Source: Scalesia atractyloides
Taxonomy: Eukaryota; Streptophyta; Magnoliopsida; Asterales; Asteraceae
Assembly: GCA_947069175.1 (NCBI GenBank)
Contig: CAMTDV010000019.1
Span: 74,275,358 to 74,339,357 of the forward strand
Length of the DNA stretch: 64,000 nt
Reading direction: 5' to 3'
In this document: piece by piece, positions 21,427-33,807 of the stretch
Layout of the letters: every line of letters begins with the position of its first letter
How positions within the stretch are numbered: position 1 is the first letter of the stretch
Program-made: the position numbers and the translations under genes
Notes under the pieces: generated by a model
Database searches by the model: none
What the model was told of the DNA's origin: nothing
The model's input: the letters and a program-made list of their open reading frames with translations, nothing else

Positions 21427-23196
21427 TCACTGGTACGATGGACCCGGTGGTCCGCCATAGTACTCGCCCAAATGCTCGTAAAAGGAGCTCATGTCAAAAT
21501 GTCCGCCAAGCCCCTGCTTGCGGGTTCTGCTGTTGCGAAGAGGATGAGGACGGAGCTCCTTGCTGCTGTGACTGTGACGGGTACTCATAGGGCGGCGGCT
21601 GATATGGGTAAGAGCTCTTAAAATGTGGTTCCGAATACTCTCTGGGCAACCACATGGAACCATGAACTTGAGGCATCGGGTGTCGAGGTGTGCCAGGCTC
21701 ATATGGGGGCAACTGACTGTAATCCACATACGGTGGATTCTCAGTATATGGAACTCCGTTATAATAATCATGATAGTGTCTGAACCGATTTTCATCGTAC
21801 GCCCTCATGTTCAACTCCATTTCCCCACTAATATGGCGAACCCGACCGATCGCCGCATGAACCCCATTAACTCCTCTGTTGCCTCTCTCTCGTAACATCC
21901 AAACTTGACCTTGATCGTATAATGATTGCTGCCATGTCTCCCAACCTGTATAATCTGGCGGTTGGATGCTCTGGACCCTCGCTTGCATGTCGTCATCAAA
22001 CACACCCATGAGAAATCAGACTGCCTCGGCTGTTCATGTTGCCTGCTCGACCCTGCACCTACATCTACCCCCGCTTCTCTCTCCTTTTCATCAACTCTTC
22101 ATCACTTGAATCTTGATCATCCATCTCTCCTTGACCAGGTCTCTGCTTGCCCCATTGCAAGATCTTCAACTTAGCACCATCTCCAAATGTCACTTTATGC
22201 CACAGTTTTGTTTTCTTGTATGTGGTCCGATCCCCTTTTGAAGCATCCTCGATAGAAAATGTGAGATGAGGCTTTTATATGCAGCTTCAGCTGCTGGCAC
22301 CACCCCTTGTTTCATAAGAAAAGCACTGATCAATCTTGCATGTGGGATTAACTTCTTCTTCTTCGTGTTCCTTGCTTGCAGATGTGCATCATGACCAATT
22401 GTCTGAAGGACAAATGAACCTGCCCGGTCATGATAGCATAGAGACCCACCAACTCTGGCTTACGGACCGCACCCCGATCTCCCAGCCTTGGAGCAATGTT
22501 GGTGAAACACAACATCAGAAGAAGCCTTACCAATGGCTTAAGTTATCTTTTTTCATTTCCAACTCCTGCTGTGTCAAGAATAACTCCTCAAACATCGCCG
22601 TCTCTGCCACAATATTCTTCTGATCATTATAGTAGTCATTCTCGTTAATGTATGTGTAGAAGCTGTCAGATTTGGAATCGAACTTGCACAACTAATTTAG
22701 CGATGCAAGAGACATAGTTGCCAGCTTCAAGTTGACTTTACCTGTTAACCTGACCGTTTTCGGTGGATTGGCCCCGTCATCCTTTATGAGAGTGCTCATC
22801 CAGGCCATTGAACTCTTTAAATACACATCCCCATTTCTCGCTCCACAGAAAACCACCACGCTTACCCATCCAAGCTCCACAAACTTCTCATAAAAACCCA
22901 ATGCGTTGAAGTCATTCTTCTTTATCACTTTTTCTAAACCCAAATTATCCCGAATGGACCTTGCATTCCCCATCTTCACGTAAAACAATTCAGCCTGATA
23001 CGCCGCTTGTTGTTTGTCAAGCGGTCCTTCCTTCCACGTAGGGCGGTACAGAATGTCACCAAGCCCTCTTGTGGGCTCAACAACATCTTCCATTTCTACC
23101 TCAGGGATTTCCACCCCACTACCTCTTCACGCTCTCTTCGGAGCAGTTGATGAAGCTTCAGCTGCAGGCTCTTTTCCGGCTCTCGATCTCACCATC
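21427..23196 (-). pseudogene. additional sense ORF downstream of Athila pol (env position), broken
   Basis: The region lies where Athila elements carry an extra ORF in the place retroviruses carry env. The N-terminal part (22692-23114) has the conserved-looking segment ALGFYEKFVELGW, which I associate with the plant transposon protein domain found in such ORFs. The C-terminal part (21427-22009) is rich in Pro, Tyr, Gln and Ser. I see no clear signal peptide or membrane span, so an envelope role is not supported by this copy. Frameshifts and stops lie between the parts (about 22010-22690). Confidence 0.6.
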
Positions 23197-24736
23197 TGCA
23201 TCACACACACAAAAACATCAAAAGTCAGTAAAAGTCAATCATTCAAGCTAGAACAAGTGTGCAATCCATTGAAACCCCCCCACACTTGTTCTATGTCATG
23301 ACCATAATTGATTAGTAGCTAAATCCTTACCAACCCTACTCAAATCTCAATTAACTATGAAGATCATAAGGTGGTTCATTAGCTCATACCAACACAAGTT
23401 CAATAGCCATGACATATATCCAACCCTCATGCACTCCTTAATACCCCAATTTAATTCATCAAAACAAGATAACAAGAATAAATCCATACTCCAAACATGC
23501 TTAATCAGTCATTGAACAACTAAGGAGACATGAATAAAGCATAAACTCAACATAACTACCTTGATTTCATCAAATCGGAGCAAAAGAGTAGTAAAAATCA
23601 TACCTTTGTCGCTTAATTAAGGTTAGTCAAACTAGAAGAGCTTAATATTGAAGTTTGAACAAAAACTCCCAAATTCAAAATCTAGGGTTCTTCGGTTGCG
23701 ACTGAATCGAATGAATCTGGGCGTTTTCGGTGGAAACTATCAGTAGGGTTTTGTTCCTCTCGAAAAATTAATCAAGATGGACTCTTGAATCGCTTGATTT
23801 GGTTGAGAAACGAAGCTTATACAAAGCTTGGTGGCTATGGAGGTTTTTGGGTGATTGGGGAAGAAGATGGAGAAGAATAAGATAGGTTAGAAGTTATTGT
23901 GATGTATGTGGTCACAAACCTGCCTTAAAGTGGGTGAATATGAGTTGTGTATGCTTAAATTTGGGTTCATTTGAGAATTTCGGTCAAACATAGCCCAACC
24001 CAAGTCCACCCGGCTCCCCAGTCCAAACCGTCACTAATGGTCTGCTTGTTTCTTGCCAGAATCCCCAACCGTCACTGACGGCTGGGGTACCGTCACCGAC
24101 GGTCGATGACACAAACTTTTTTTTCTTTGGGAATGAGAGTTTCAATTGTTTAATTGTACACAACGCATGAAGATATAATTAACGTTACAAATCACTTCTT
24201 TTGTTCTTACTCGCCCACTCCACCCCCTAACAAAAAACGTGTCGACCGCGACACATAGACTCGCAACATACCTGGGCATCTTCCACGTCCCCACACTTGC
24301 TCAAAACTGCGGGTGTACTCACAACAAAACTCTTCAATCATAAAGAAAATAGACACAAAACTATGAGAAAGAAATATTTACCACATTCGGGTTGCCTCCC
24401 GGTAGGCTAAGTTTTAGTCTTCAGCCGGACTTCTCGCGACTCTCAATCAGTCGTATACTCAAATGAACTTGTAAGAAATCTCACCTCCTCTGGTAGGGGA
24501 TTTAAATCATCTCCATCAAGATATGGCTTCAATCGGTGACCATTCACCACCTGTCTTCGCAGATCCCTCGAGTCCTCAATCTCCACATCACCAAACTAAC
24601 CCACTCTCGTGATAACAAACCGACCAGTCCATTTGCTCCTCAATTTACTGGAAACAATTTAAGACGTGAGTTATACAACCAAACTCCTGACCTATCGATA
24701 ACACCGAACGCCGCAGTTTTGCGTCGTGCACCGCTT
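23197..24736 (-). other. Athila spacer between integrase and the extra ORF
   Basis: Mostly non-coding. It contains CCGTCACTGACGG-type palindromes at 24027-24106 like those in the LTR, which suggests part of it arose from, or shares signals with, LTR sequence. Short ORFs here are not convincing. Confidence 0.5.
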
Positions 24737-25390
24737 TCATTTTTTCTTTATATGCCGCAGCGGTATCATCGCCTCGTGACATAATTCATCAAGCTCGCTT
24801 AACTTCAACAATCGATGAGCACCTGCATCAGAGTAATCAGTATTGACTTGTTTAACCGCCCATAGGGCCCGATGCGCGATTTCCATGGGTAAATGACAAC
24901 CTTTTCCATACACCAATCTATAAGGTGTAGTGCCGATAGGAGTTTTATAGGCAGTGCGATAGGCCCATAAAGCGTAATCCAGTTTGGATGACCAATCCTT
25001 ACAGTCGGTTCGCACCGTCTTTTGAAAAATTTCTTTAATTTGCCTATTCGACACTTCAACCTGTCCACTCGTTTGTGGATGATACGGTGTAGCAATTCGA
25101 TGGTCCACGCCGTAATGTTTAAGCAGTTTGCAAAATTAAAGTTTTTAAAGTGGGATCCCCCATCACTGATGATCACTCGAGGAATCCCAAATCTGGCAAA
25201 AATGTTTGATTGGACAAACCTGCATACTACGGCGTGGTCGTTTGTCTTTGTGGCGATTGCCTCAATCCATTTCGAGACATAATAACCGCCACCAAGATGT
25301 AAAGATTACCATTCGAATTGGAGAAAGGACCCATGAAATCAATCCCCCATACATCAAAAATATCAACAACCAATTGGTTGCAATGGCATT
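24737..25390 (-). pseudogene. Athila integrase core and C-terminus, broken
   Basis: Integrase landmarks are ISDGGSHF (about 25153-25176) and the ATPYHPQTSGQVEVSNRQIK block (about 25030-25095), followed by ALWAYRTAYKTPIGTTPYRLVYGK. Two frames overlap (24737-25108 and 24805-25176), showing a frameshift near 25105. The zinc-binding part is fused to the RT frame to the right. Integrase inserts the cDNA into chromosomes. Confidence 0.85.
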
Positions 25391-27456
25391 TCATCCCGTT
25401 TTAGATCCCACCCATCTTTTGACAATTTGTGCAATGTTTAGCAAATTCAAAAGCATCTTTAAATAGAGTGGGCCAATACAAACCACACTCAAGAACCTTA
25501 TAACCTGTTTTTGACCACTAAAATGTCCACCACATGCAAATGAGTAAGCATACTGAAGCACTTCCTTGAATTCCGTATCGGGAACACATCGTCGGATTAT
25601 CTGATCAACACCAATACGAAACAAATCTGGCTCATCCCAAATATAGTTCTTTACCTGCGTGAGGAACTGTTGCTTCCTACGCTTGTTCCATGCATCTGGT
25701 ACGGTACCTGTACAGAGATAATTGGCAAAATTAGCATACCATGGTCCAGAACTTACCGCCATAATAAACTCATCGGGGAATTGCTCATTGATTTCCGGTG
25801 TGACATACTCCACTTCAGCCGGAAGCCGTGACAAATGATCGGCCACCACATTTTCACACCCCTTTTTGTCTCTGATTTCCAAGTCAAACTCCTGCAGTAA
25901 TAGGATCCACCGAATCAGCCTCGGTTTGGCATCCTTCTTCTCCATTAAGTACCTAACTGCACTATGATCAGAGTACACAATTACTTTACTTCCCCAAATA
26001 TAAGCCCGGAATTTATCTAATGCATAGACAACTGCAAGCAATTCTTTCTCCATTGTAGTGTAATTCAATTGTGCATTGGAGAGAGTTTTGCTTGCATAGT
26101 AGATAACTACCGGTTTCTTATCCACTCTTTGACCTAGCACAGCCCCGATAGCAAAATCACTTGCATCACACATGATTTCAAAAGGTTTGGTCCAGTCTGG
26201 TGATTGCAAGATCGGGGCTTGTACCAGTTGTTCCTTCAACACATTAAAAGCCTGTAAGCATTTTTCATCAAATCCAAAAGGAACATCTTTTAGCAGTAAG
26301 TTACACAAAGGTTTTGTTATGACACTAAAACTCTTAATAAACCTCCGGTAAAACCCGGCGTGTCCTAAAAAGGAACGAACGCCTTTCACATTCGTAGGGG
26401 GAGGTAATGTAGAAATCATTTGAATTTTAGCCCTATCGACCTCAATCCCCTTACTCGATACAACATGCCCTATAACTATGCCCTCTTGAACCATGAAATG
26501 GCTCTTTTCCCAACTAAGCACTAGATTTGTTTGGACACATCGTTCTAATACCCTAGATAATTCATTCAAGCACGTTTCGAATGATGACCCAAAGACTGAA
26601 AAGTCATCCATAAAAATTTCCAGGACATCCCCGACCATATCTGAAAATATGCTCATCATGTATTGGAAGGTGGCCGAGGCACTGCACAGCCCGAATGGCA
26701 TTCGCCTGAATGCGAATGTGCCATATGGGCATGTGAATGTTGTCTTTTCTTGGTCATCAGGGTGGATAGCAATCTGATTGTACCCCGAATAACCATCAAG
26801 AAAGCAATAAAATTTCTGACCTGATAATTTCTCAACAATTTGATCTATGAAAGGCAAAGGAAAGTGATCCTTTGACGTGGCAGCATTTAGTTTCCTGTAA
26901 TCGATACATACCCCCCACCCGGTTACTGCCCGAGTGGCTATCTGCTCGCCATTGTCGCCTTTTACGATCTGAATTCCTGCTTTCTTTGGGACCGTCTGGG
27001 TTGGACTGACCCATGGACTATCTAAATGGGATAGATGATCCCATTGTCCAACCACTTGAGCACCTCTTTCTTCACAACTTCTCGCATATTTGGATTTAGC
27101 CGCCTTTGTGTGTCTCGTGAAAGTTTCGCATCTGTATCAGTTATAATTTTATGCATACAAATAGATGGGCTAATACCTTTTAAATCCGCGAGAGTCCACC
27201 AGATCGCTGCACGATAGGTCTTCAGCACCTTCAGTAGTGCTTCCTCTTGTTCTTTCTCCAAATTTGCCGCAATAATTACCGAAAGAGTCTGATCCTCCCC
27301 CAAGAATGCAAACTTCAAATGCACCGGCAGCTCCTTCAACTCGACCTGAGTTGGGTCGATCAATGACGGTTTAATACCTGACAATATCTCAGCTGGAAGG
27401 CTCTCCACATGATGAGTCCATGGAGGCTTTTTTTCCTGCGCTGCCTGTGCTTCCAA
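25391..27456 (-). pseudogene. Athila reverse transcriptase and RNase H
   Basis: The frame at 25391-27055 is open for 554 codons. It includes the RT palm (RMPFGLCSASATFQ and the catalytic FMDDFSVFG near 26590-26620), thumb/connection (GHAGFYRRFIKSFS), RNase H (CDASDFAIGAVLGQ, YTTMEKELLAVVYA, YSDHSAVRYL) and the start of the integrase zinc-binding segment near 25500-25560. The RT N-terminal arm lies in another frame at 27022-27456, so one indel at about 27022-27055 breaks the polyprotein. Confidence 0.9.
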
Positions 27457-27780
27457 CTTTGAACCTCTATCTCCAAGTCACACATGTGATTCTCCTCAAT
27501 CCTGTCACAAAGCAAACAAACTTCTGGTGCATCCTCATCCATATGAGGATAACACCATCTATAATATCTGCCATGAAACACTCATCATCAGCAAACATGT
27601 CAGAAACGTTAGAAAATGCATTCAATCGGACCTTTCTATTGCCAAAAGTCATATCGACCTACGACAGTCGATCTGTGCATGTGCAGTGGCTAAGAAAGGC
27701 CGGCCCAGAATCACATTCGGTTGATTAGCTTGATCAGAAGAAACGTAATCGAGCACTAAGAAATCCACTGGAAAATAGAA

Positions 27781-28098
27781 TTATTCCACCGTAACGATAA
27801 CATCGCGAACTATTCCTCGGGGAAGCTTTGGGGTCAAATCTGCCAACACCACGGTGTAGTCGGCATGACGTAGTGGACCAAAATCGTATTGGTCATACAA
27901 GCTCCCCGGGAGAAGGCTCACGCTAGCCCCGAGATCCAATAACGCCCTACTCATTTTAAAATCACCTACTTGAATTGAAATCAAAGGTGTTCCCGGATCT
28001 CTTAGCTTTGGTGGAAGGATTCCATTCAAACCGGCACTAACCCTATCGGTCAAGTCAATTTTCTTAGGAACCTTGTGCTGCCGTTTCTGAGTGCACAA
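27781..28098 (-). pseudogene. Athila aspartic protease region
   Basis: The motif RALLDLGASVSLLP at about 27908-27950 is the Athila form, with Leu where most retropepsins have Thr or Ser after the catalytic Asp. The frame is open for 105 codons but disconnected from RT by stops at 27457-27780. Confidence 0.8.
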
Positions 28099-28819
28099 GT
28101 CCTTGAGGTATTTAGCATAAGCCTAGGACCTGCTTAATAGCATCAATTAAGGTAGATTGATTTTAACTTGTTTAAACACCTCCCAGATTTCCTCCGGTTA
28201 AGGTCCCCTTTTATTGATTATTTTTAGTGTTACCCGGATCTTTCAAGGCTTAGGAAAGGAGGTGGAATTGGTTCCCCTTCCTTAGCCTTGATTAGCTCGA
28301 TAGTTGTAGCACGGGTATTGTTATCAATTTGTATTTCGTTAGGCCCGACTCGTCACTACTTTCACCATCCTCACCCAAATCCTCCACCACACCCTCAACA
28401 AATTATGGTGAACTATCAATTCTATTGTAATTTTTACCACTACGAAGAGCACTTACCTGGTTGACAGAATTATTCTTCTTCTGATGAGCAGGATTTGTAG
28501 TTGTATCGCTTGGTAATCTTCCGTTTGTTTGCATCAGCTCTCTCATTTCCGTTGCGAGCTGGCCCATCTTGTAGTCAACGATTGGATAGCCTTATCTCTC
28601 ATCTCATCCATCTGAGTTCTTTTCGTAGATCTTGTTGAATAGTTTTCAGCACTTCCATCACAACACCACCCCCTGATCCATCTGTGTTACCACCCGACCT
28701 TGTTTGTGTGTTGTTATAATTTCCTTGAGAATTGTTTTGGAAACGATTCTGATTGAAATTTCTCTGACCACCCGACTAATTATTTCCTTGAAATCCCGGG
28801 TTAAGCTGATTATTTGCGT

Positions 28820-30513
28820 TCCCATAGCTCAAGTTTGGATGATTTCGAAGGCTGGATGATATGTGTTTGATTGCAAGGTAAAATTTCTACCTCCACCTCC
28901 ACCTTGAACAAAGTGGACATCATCACTTCCACCCAAAACCATTGTGCACTGATCGGCTATATGCCCAAACTCTCCACAACGCCCACATGAAGGATATTGT
29001 CCACTAACCATATCAGGTGTGTCTTCGACTGCTCTCACCACAGAATGTCGTGAGCTTCTCGAAGATTGTGCTTTCCATTTCGAGTTTCTAGCAGTTCATT
29101 CAAGAATTTCCCAATCAACCAATTCATCGTTTGTACCAAAAGTCCCGTTAGATGCGGAACTAATCTCTCTCGCATCCCCTTCGGTTAAGCCTTCATGGAA
29201 TGCGTTAAGAAGCTCCCACAGTTGAATTCCATGATGCGGGCAGTTCTTGAGCATCATCTTGAAACGATTCAGAGACTCGTGAAAGAGTTCGCCTTGTTGC
29301 TGAAGGAGTCCACGAATGTCCTTCCTTGCATTGTTTGTACGCAAGGCAGTATAAAACTCATCCAAGAATGATTGTTGCATCTCGGCCATGAAAAAATTGA
29401 TACTGAAGGAAGAGAGTGAAACCATTTATGTGCCTTATCTTCCAACGTGAATTGGAAGAGTACCAATTTCACGTCATCAGCTGTAAAGCCTTGACTTGCG
29501 ATCGTGTTGCACCGAGCATCGTAAGCTGCCAAGTGGAAGTAAGGCTCCTCGTGTGCATGGCCGTGATACTTGGGTAAACTGGCAATCGATTGTTCATGAA
29601 CCTCAAACGATCTTCCTCCTCTTAACTGTGGGACCACTACGGGTGAAGGATTGTTTGCTATTGCTGGCTTGAAGTGGCTCTCTATCCCTCTTAACGGTCC
29701 TCTATTATATCCCATAGGTATGCCTTCTGGTGGGTTAACCTGGTGAGCTAAGTTTCGAGGAAGAGGTTTTGCCTGACCTGGCATCTGCGGTATCGGAGGT
29801 GGTAATGGAATATCCAGTCTATAAGGCTGCTGGTTTAACGGCTCTGGTTGTGGAACTAGTTGCTGCTGTGGAAATTGTTGGTACTATGGTACTTGCTGAT
29901 TCACCTGAGGTGCTGTCTAAAATGACTGCTGGTTACCCACTGGTTCGTAAATTCCCGTACCATCCGATTGAACCGCTGTATCGTTCCCCACTTGAATTCC
30001 TAGTCCCGACATCTGTCTATTAATCTGATTTCCTCCAAACCCTTCGTATCTGTCATATTCATCCTCACGCCTATACATACCTTCTTGCTGATTTAGAGTT
30101 GTAGGCCCTGATGAATAATGTTGCTGCCCTTGTGAAGGTTGAAAGTATGTATACTGAACTGGTTGAGTTCGGTTTATAGTGGAGGTGGATGGTCCGATTT
30201 AGTCTGATGGGGCCGTAGTGGCACTAGTCATAACTCGAACGTATGGTGACGAGTGTTGGAGGGTTGATGTTTGTTCTTGATATGGACCGGAGTAGGGTGG
30301 AAGATCACATAGATTTGGGAATGATGGGTTTGGTGGCGGCTTTGTAACAGTAGGTTTCGTGGTTAATGGTTGTGGTTCAGGTGGTAATGTGGTATTTGGA
30401 GCTGGTTGTGTTGGTGTTGGTGAGAATTGGGTTTGGTGAGAAGGAGTGACTGGTTGTGTCTCGAAACTACTTGAATGCTCCATTACTTTAGAGGTGATTG
30501 CTGGTGATTGCAA
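28820..30513 (-). pseudogene. Athila gag, broken
   Basis: From right to left: a Pro/Thr/Gln-rich N-terminus (30199-30513), the capsid-like domain (29269-29784, with LFQFTLEDKAHKWFHSLP) continuing in another frame (29096-29425, with ESLNRFKMMLKNCPHHG), and a CCHC knuckle CGRCGEFGHIADQC near 28955-29000. At least three frame changes or stops separate the parts. Gag would form the particle that packages element RNA. Confidence 0.8.
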
Positions 30514-30759
30514 AACTCTGCTTTCCTGATGTACAACTCGAGTTTGTGAACGGTTCTCTCGATTTCCAGATCAAAGACTAGCGGTGATGAGTTCCCAGAA
30601 TTCCGAGTATGATGCATACACGATTGCGATCACCTGCACACACACAAACAAAAGCAACTTCGTGTAATTTCGAACAAAATACAAATAAAAGAAATATTTT
30701 TGGATTTGTTCAAAATTTTTATTTAACTAAACTCAACAATTAAACACTTTGCGCACGCC

Positions 30760-30777
30760 TCCCCGGCAACGGCGCCA
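30760..30777 (-). promoter_or_regulatory. primer binding site (tRNA-Asp type) of the Athila element
   Basis: On the minus strand it reads TGGCGCCGTTGCCGGGGA, the Asp-tRNA complement used by Athila elements, three bases inside the 5' LTR. Confidence 0.9.
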
Positions 30778-30780
30778 TTT

Positions 30781-32159
30781 TGATGACTTTCGTTAGTGTC
30801 ATGCAAAAACCAACTAACTCTGTAGGTAGGGTAAGTCGGATATCGAACCAGAGGAGGATTGTGGAAAATGTAATAATGCTGAGTATTATCTAAAAACTAT
30901 AAAAACTTAACTTGTGTTTGATTGATTTGAGGATTGACTAAATTATGAACTAAGAAAATGAGTTCTTATCAATTAGAGAAGAATGGTCCCTCCGGTATTC
31001 AGGTTTTGCAGTTAAATTCCATTACGTGTCTAACTTAACATTCACATAGACATGAATGTGAACAAACCCTAACTCATCAATTGTGATAATTGCATACTAA
31101 GTACTCCGGTAAATACATAACGGGAGGTTATCAAACAACTATCAGTTACGATTACCAACCCTAATCCCACGTCAAATAAATCCCAATTACTAGAACTCTC
31201 GGGAACTAAATGATTAAGAATTAAAGTTAAGTAAAAACTAACTGTATACAATCGATGAATCAAGTCACCGGCAAAAAGCATCGAATGCTTAGATTGTCGG
31301 ATTCAAATGAGTTAGAAACACATAATCGAATAAACATACAAAAACCCTCCAACCGGAGGAAACCAAAGAGAGTTTAGCCACTCATCTCGCTCGAGAAATC
31401 AACAAAAGTCTTGATTGAAGAATTCATGATCTTGATCTTCGATGCTCGGGTGATGAATGATGAACAATGGAATGAAAAGCCTTGATCTTGGTGCTTTTGA
31501 TGGTGAAATTCGTCCTCGGGAAGCTTAGATATCTCCCCTCTCTCTTGAAACCCTAATATACTTAAAAACCGAATTTTTGCATTTTTCGGGAACCACAACC
31601 GTCACCAATGGTCCTGGACCGTCAGTGACGGTCAGAAGCTTCTGTTTGTTTTGTTGGACTCAACTGTCAGTGAGGTTAGGGGACCATCACCGACGGTTCC
31701 CTGTTTCAGTTGATTCTTTGGCCAAACACCCTCACCATCACCGACGGTTCTGCCACCGTCGGCGACGGTCGCGTCTGGTGTTCCCTTTTCTCCTTTGTTC
31801 CAACTTTCAGCATATGACACTTTTGGCCCCTGAACTTCTAATCTTCAATTCTTCTCACAATAAAGTGCAAACCACTTACAATCTAAGACCTGAATGGCCC
31901 TAGACTTCATCCATTCCCGCATTCTGCACTCATACATCTCGTATCCAACCGAAAAGCTTCCGAATCACCCTTTAAGCTTTACATATCATCTTCAAATGTT
32001 CCATCTTCACCATTAACTTCCGTAACTTCCCAAGTTACGTGTTTTACCTGCAAAACAACTAAATCTTGTAGTTAACATATTCTAGGCAAGTAAACACACG
32101 GACATACATAAAATTCATCATTTAACCACTTTAATACTCGGCTTTCACCCTCTATATTA
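30781..32159 (-). repeat. 5' LTR of the Athila element
   Basis: It matches 18592-19958 closely. Its transcriptional 5' terminus is TA instead of TG (plus strand CTATATTA versus CTATATCA), a single substitution. CCGTCA-type palindromes lie at about 31596-31775. TSD CATAT follows at 32160-32164. Confidence 0.92.
31596..31775. repeat. CCGTCA-type palindromes in the Athila LTR (also 19388-19570)
   Basis: Repeated dyads such as ACCGTCAGTGACGGT and ACCGTCACCGACGGT occur about five or six times with substitutions. They lie about 390-560 bp from the transcriptional 5' end of the LTR. Confidence 0.7.
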
Positions 32160-32164
32160 CATAT

Positions 32165-33037
32165 ATAAAGGGGTTTTTTTTGTTTTGAGAAACATTTACA
32201 CAATATTAATCATTTTAGAAGAGTTTGACAAAAAATAAGTTTTCTATTTATATAAATTAAAAGGTAAGTATTTCTTACAAACTTTTTTATACAACATTAA
32301 TCAGTATTATACTCTACGATAGACAAATATATTATAACGCTCGAATAGAACTATAGATGTTGTATCGAAGGCATATACGATACTTATACTACATTTTATG
32401 ATACGATACGATACATATGATATAACACTCGTATAGGCCTATAGGTGTAGTATAGGCTCGTATAGAACTATAGATGTAGTATCGTAGGCCTATACGAGAC
32501 TCATGCTACACTATACGATAGAACGATACTATACGATATGATATAACACCCGATATAATAAGATACTATACGATACTACACCTATAGGCCTATATGAGAC
32601 TATACTACACATATATGCCTATACATGACTTATACTACACTATACGATACGATATGATAGGATAGGGTAGGATACAATATTATATTACAAGTATATGCAT
32701 ATACGAGATTTATATACACTATATGATACGATAATACATCCATAGGCCTATACGAGACCTATATTATATACTACACGATAGAATACCTAACAATGTTTTT
32801 ACTACATTATACGATACGATAGGATACAATATTATATTACACGTACAAACCTAATTATAAGAGATTTATACTACATTATATGATACGATACTACATCCAT
32901 AAGCTTATACGAGACCTATATTATACGATACGATAAAATATTGACAATGTTTTTTGTAATTTATTTTTTAAAAATTACTTACTATAAAAGTTTGCTAAAA
33001 CGATAAACAATGTATCACAATGTTACTTAAAGAAACC
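32165..33037 (+). repeat. higher-order repeat unit 3, B block
   Basis: The continuation of unit 3 after the Athila insertion. GTAAGTATTTCTTAC recurs near 32263, followed by the same run of GATACGATA and CCTATACGAGAC words. Confidence 0.75.
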
Positions 33038-33807
33038 CTTTATATACGCTGTGTATAGACTTATACGCAGCATATAAAAGGGTCAGAAAACCCATTTTAC
33101 CCCTGCTTTGTGCTCTGTATAGCCCCTAATTCAAGGGTAAAATGGTATTTTCCTATACGCTGCGTATATAAAGGGTCAAAAATACTATTTTACCCTTGAA
33201 TTGTGGGCTATATGGAGCCCAAAGCAGGGGTAAAATAGGTTTTTTTACCCTTATATATGTTGCGTATAGGTCTATACGCAGCATATATGAAGGGTCAAAA
33301 AACCAGTTTTACCACACAATTTTACCACATATTTGGGGTTAAAAAACCACCATTTATATATGCTGCGTATATAAATGGTCAAAAAATTATACCCTTGAAT
33401 TGGGGGCCATAGGGAGCACAAAGCAGGGTAAAATGGGTTTTCTGACCCTTTATATATGTTGCGTATAGGTCTATACGCAGCATATATAAAGGGTTTTTTT
33501 AGAGAAACATTTAGACAATGTTAATCATTTTAGAAGAGTTTTACAAAAAAAATAAGTTTTCTGTTTTAAATAAATTAAAAGGTAAGTATTTCTTACAAAC
33601 TTTTTTTATACGACATTAATCAATATTATACTCTACGATACGATAAATATATTATAAGGCTCGTATAGAACTATAGATGTAGTATCGTAGGCATATACGA
33701 TACTTATACTACACTTTATGATACGATACAACAATATGATATAACACCCGTATAGGCCTACAGGTGTAGTATAGGCTCGTAGAGAACTATTCATGTAGTA
33801 TCGTAGG
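33038..33807 (+). repeat. higher-order repeat unit 4, A block and start of B block
   Basis: The A block is shortened (33038-33497). The B block begins at 33498 and is cut at ATCGTAGG by the solo LTR, resuming at 36144 (CCTATACGAGACTC). Confidence 0.75.

Larger units (their letters stand above)
18592..32159 (-). mobile_element. complete Athila-type Ty3/gypsy element, 13.6 kb
   Basis: It has two LTRs (1367 and 1379 bp), TSD CATAT, and a tRNA-Asp-type PBS beside the right LTR. From right to left it encodes gag, a protease with the DLGAS motif typical of Athila, RT/RNase H, integrase, and a further sense ORF between pol and the 3' LTR. The LTRs differ by roughly 2 in 100 positions in the stretch I compared, implying a fairly young insertion. 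Stops and shifts in every ORF except the main RT/RNase H frame make it inactive. Confidence 0.92.
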
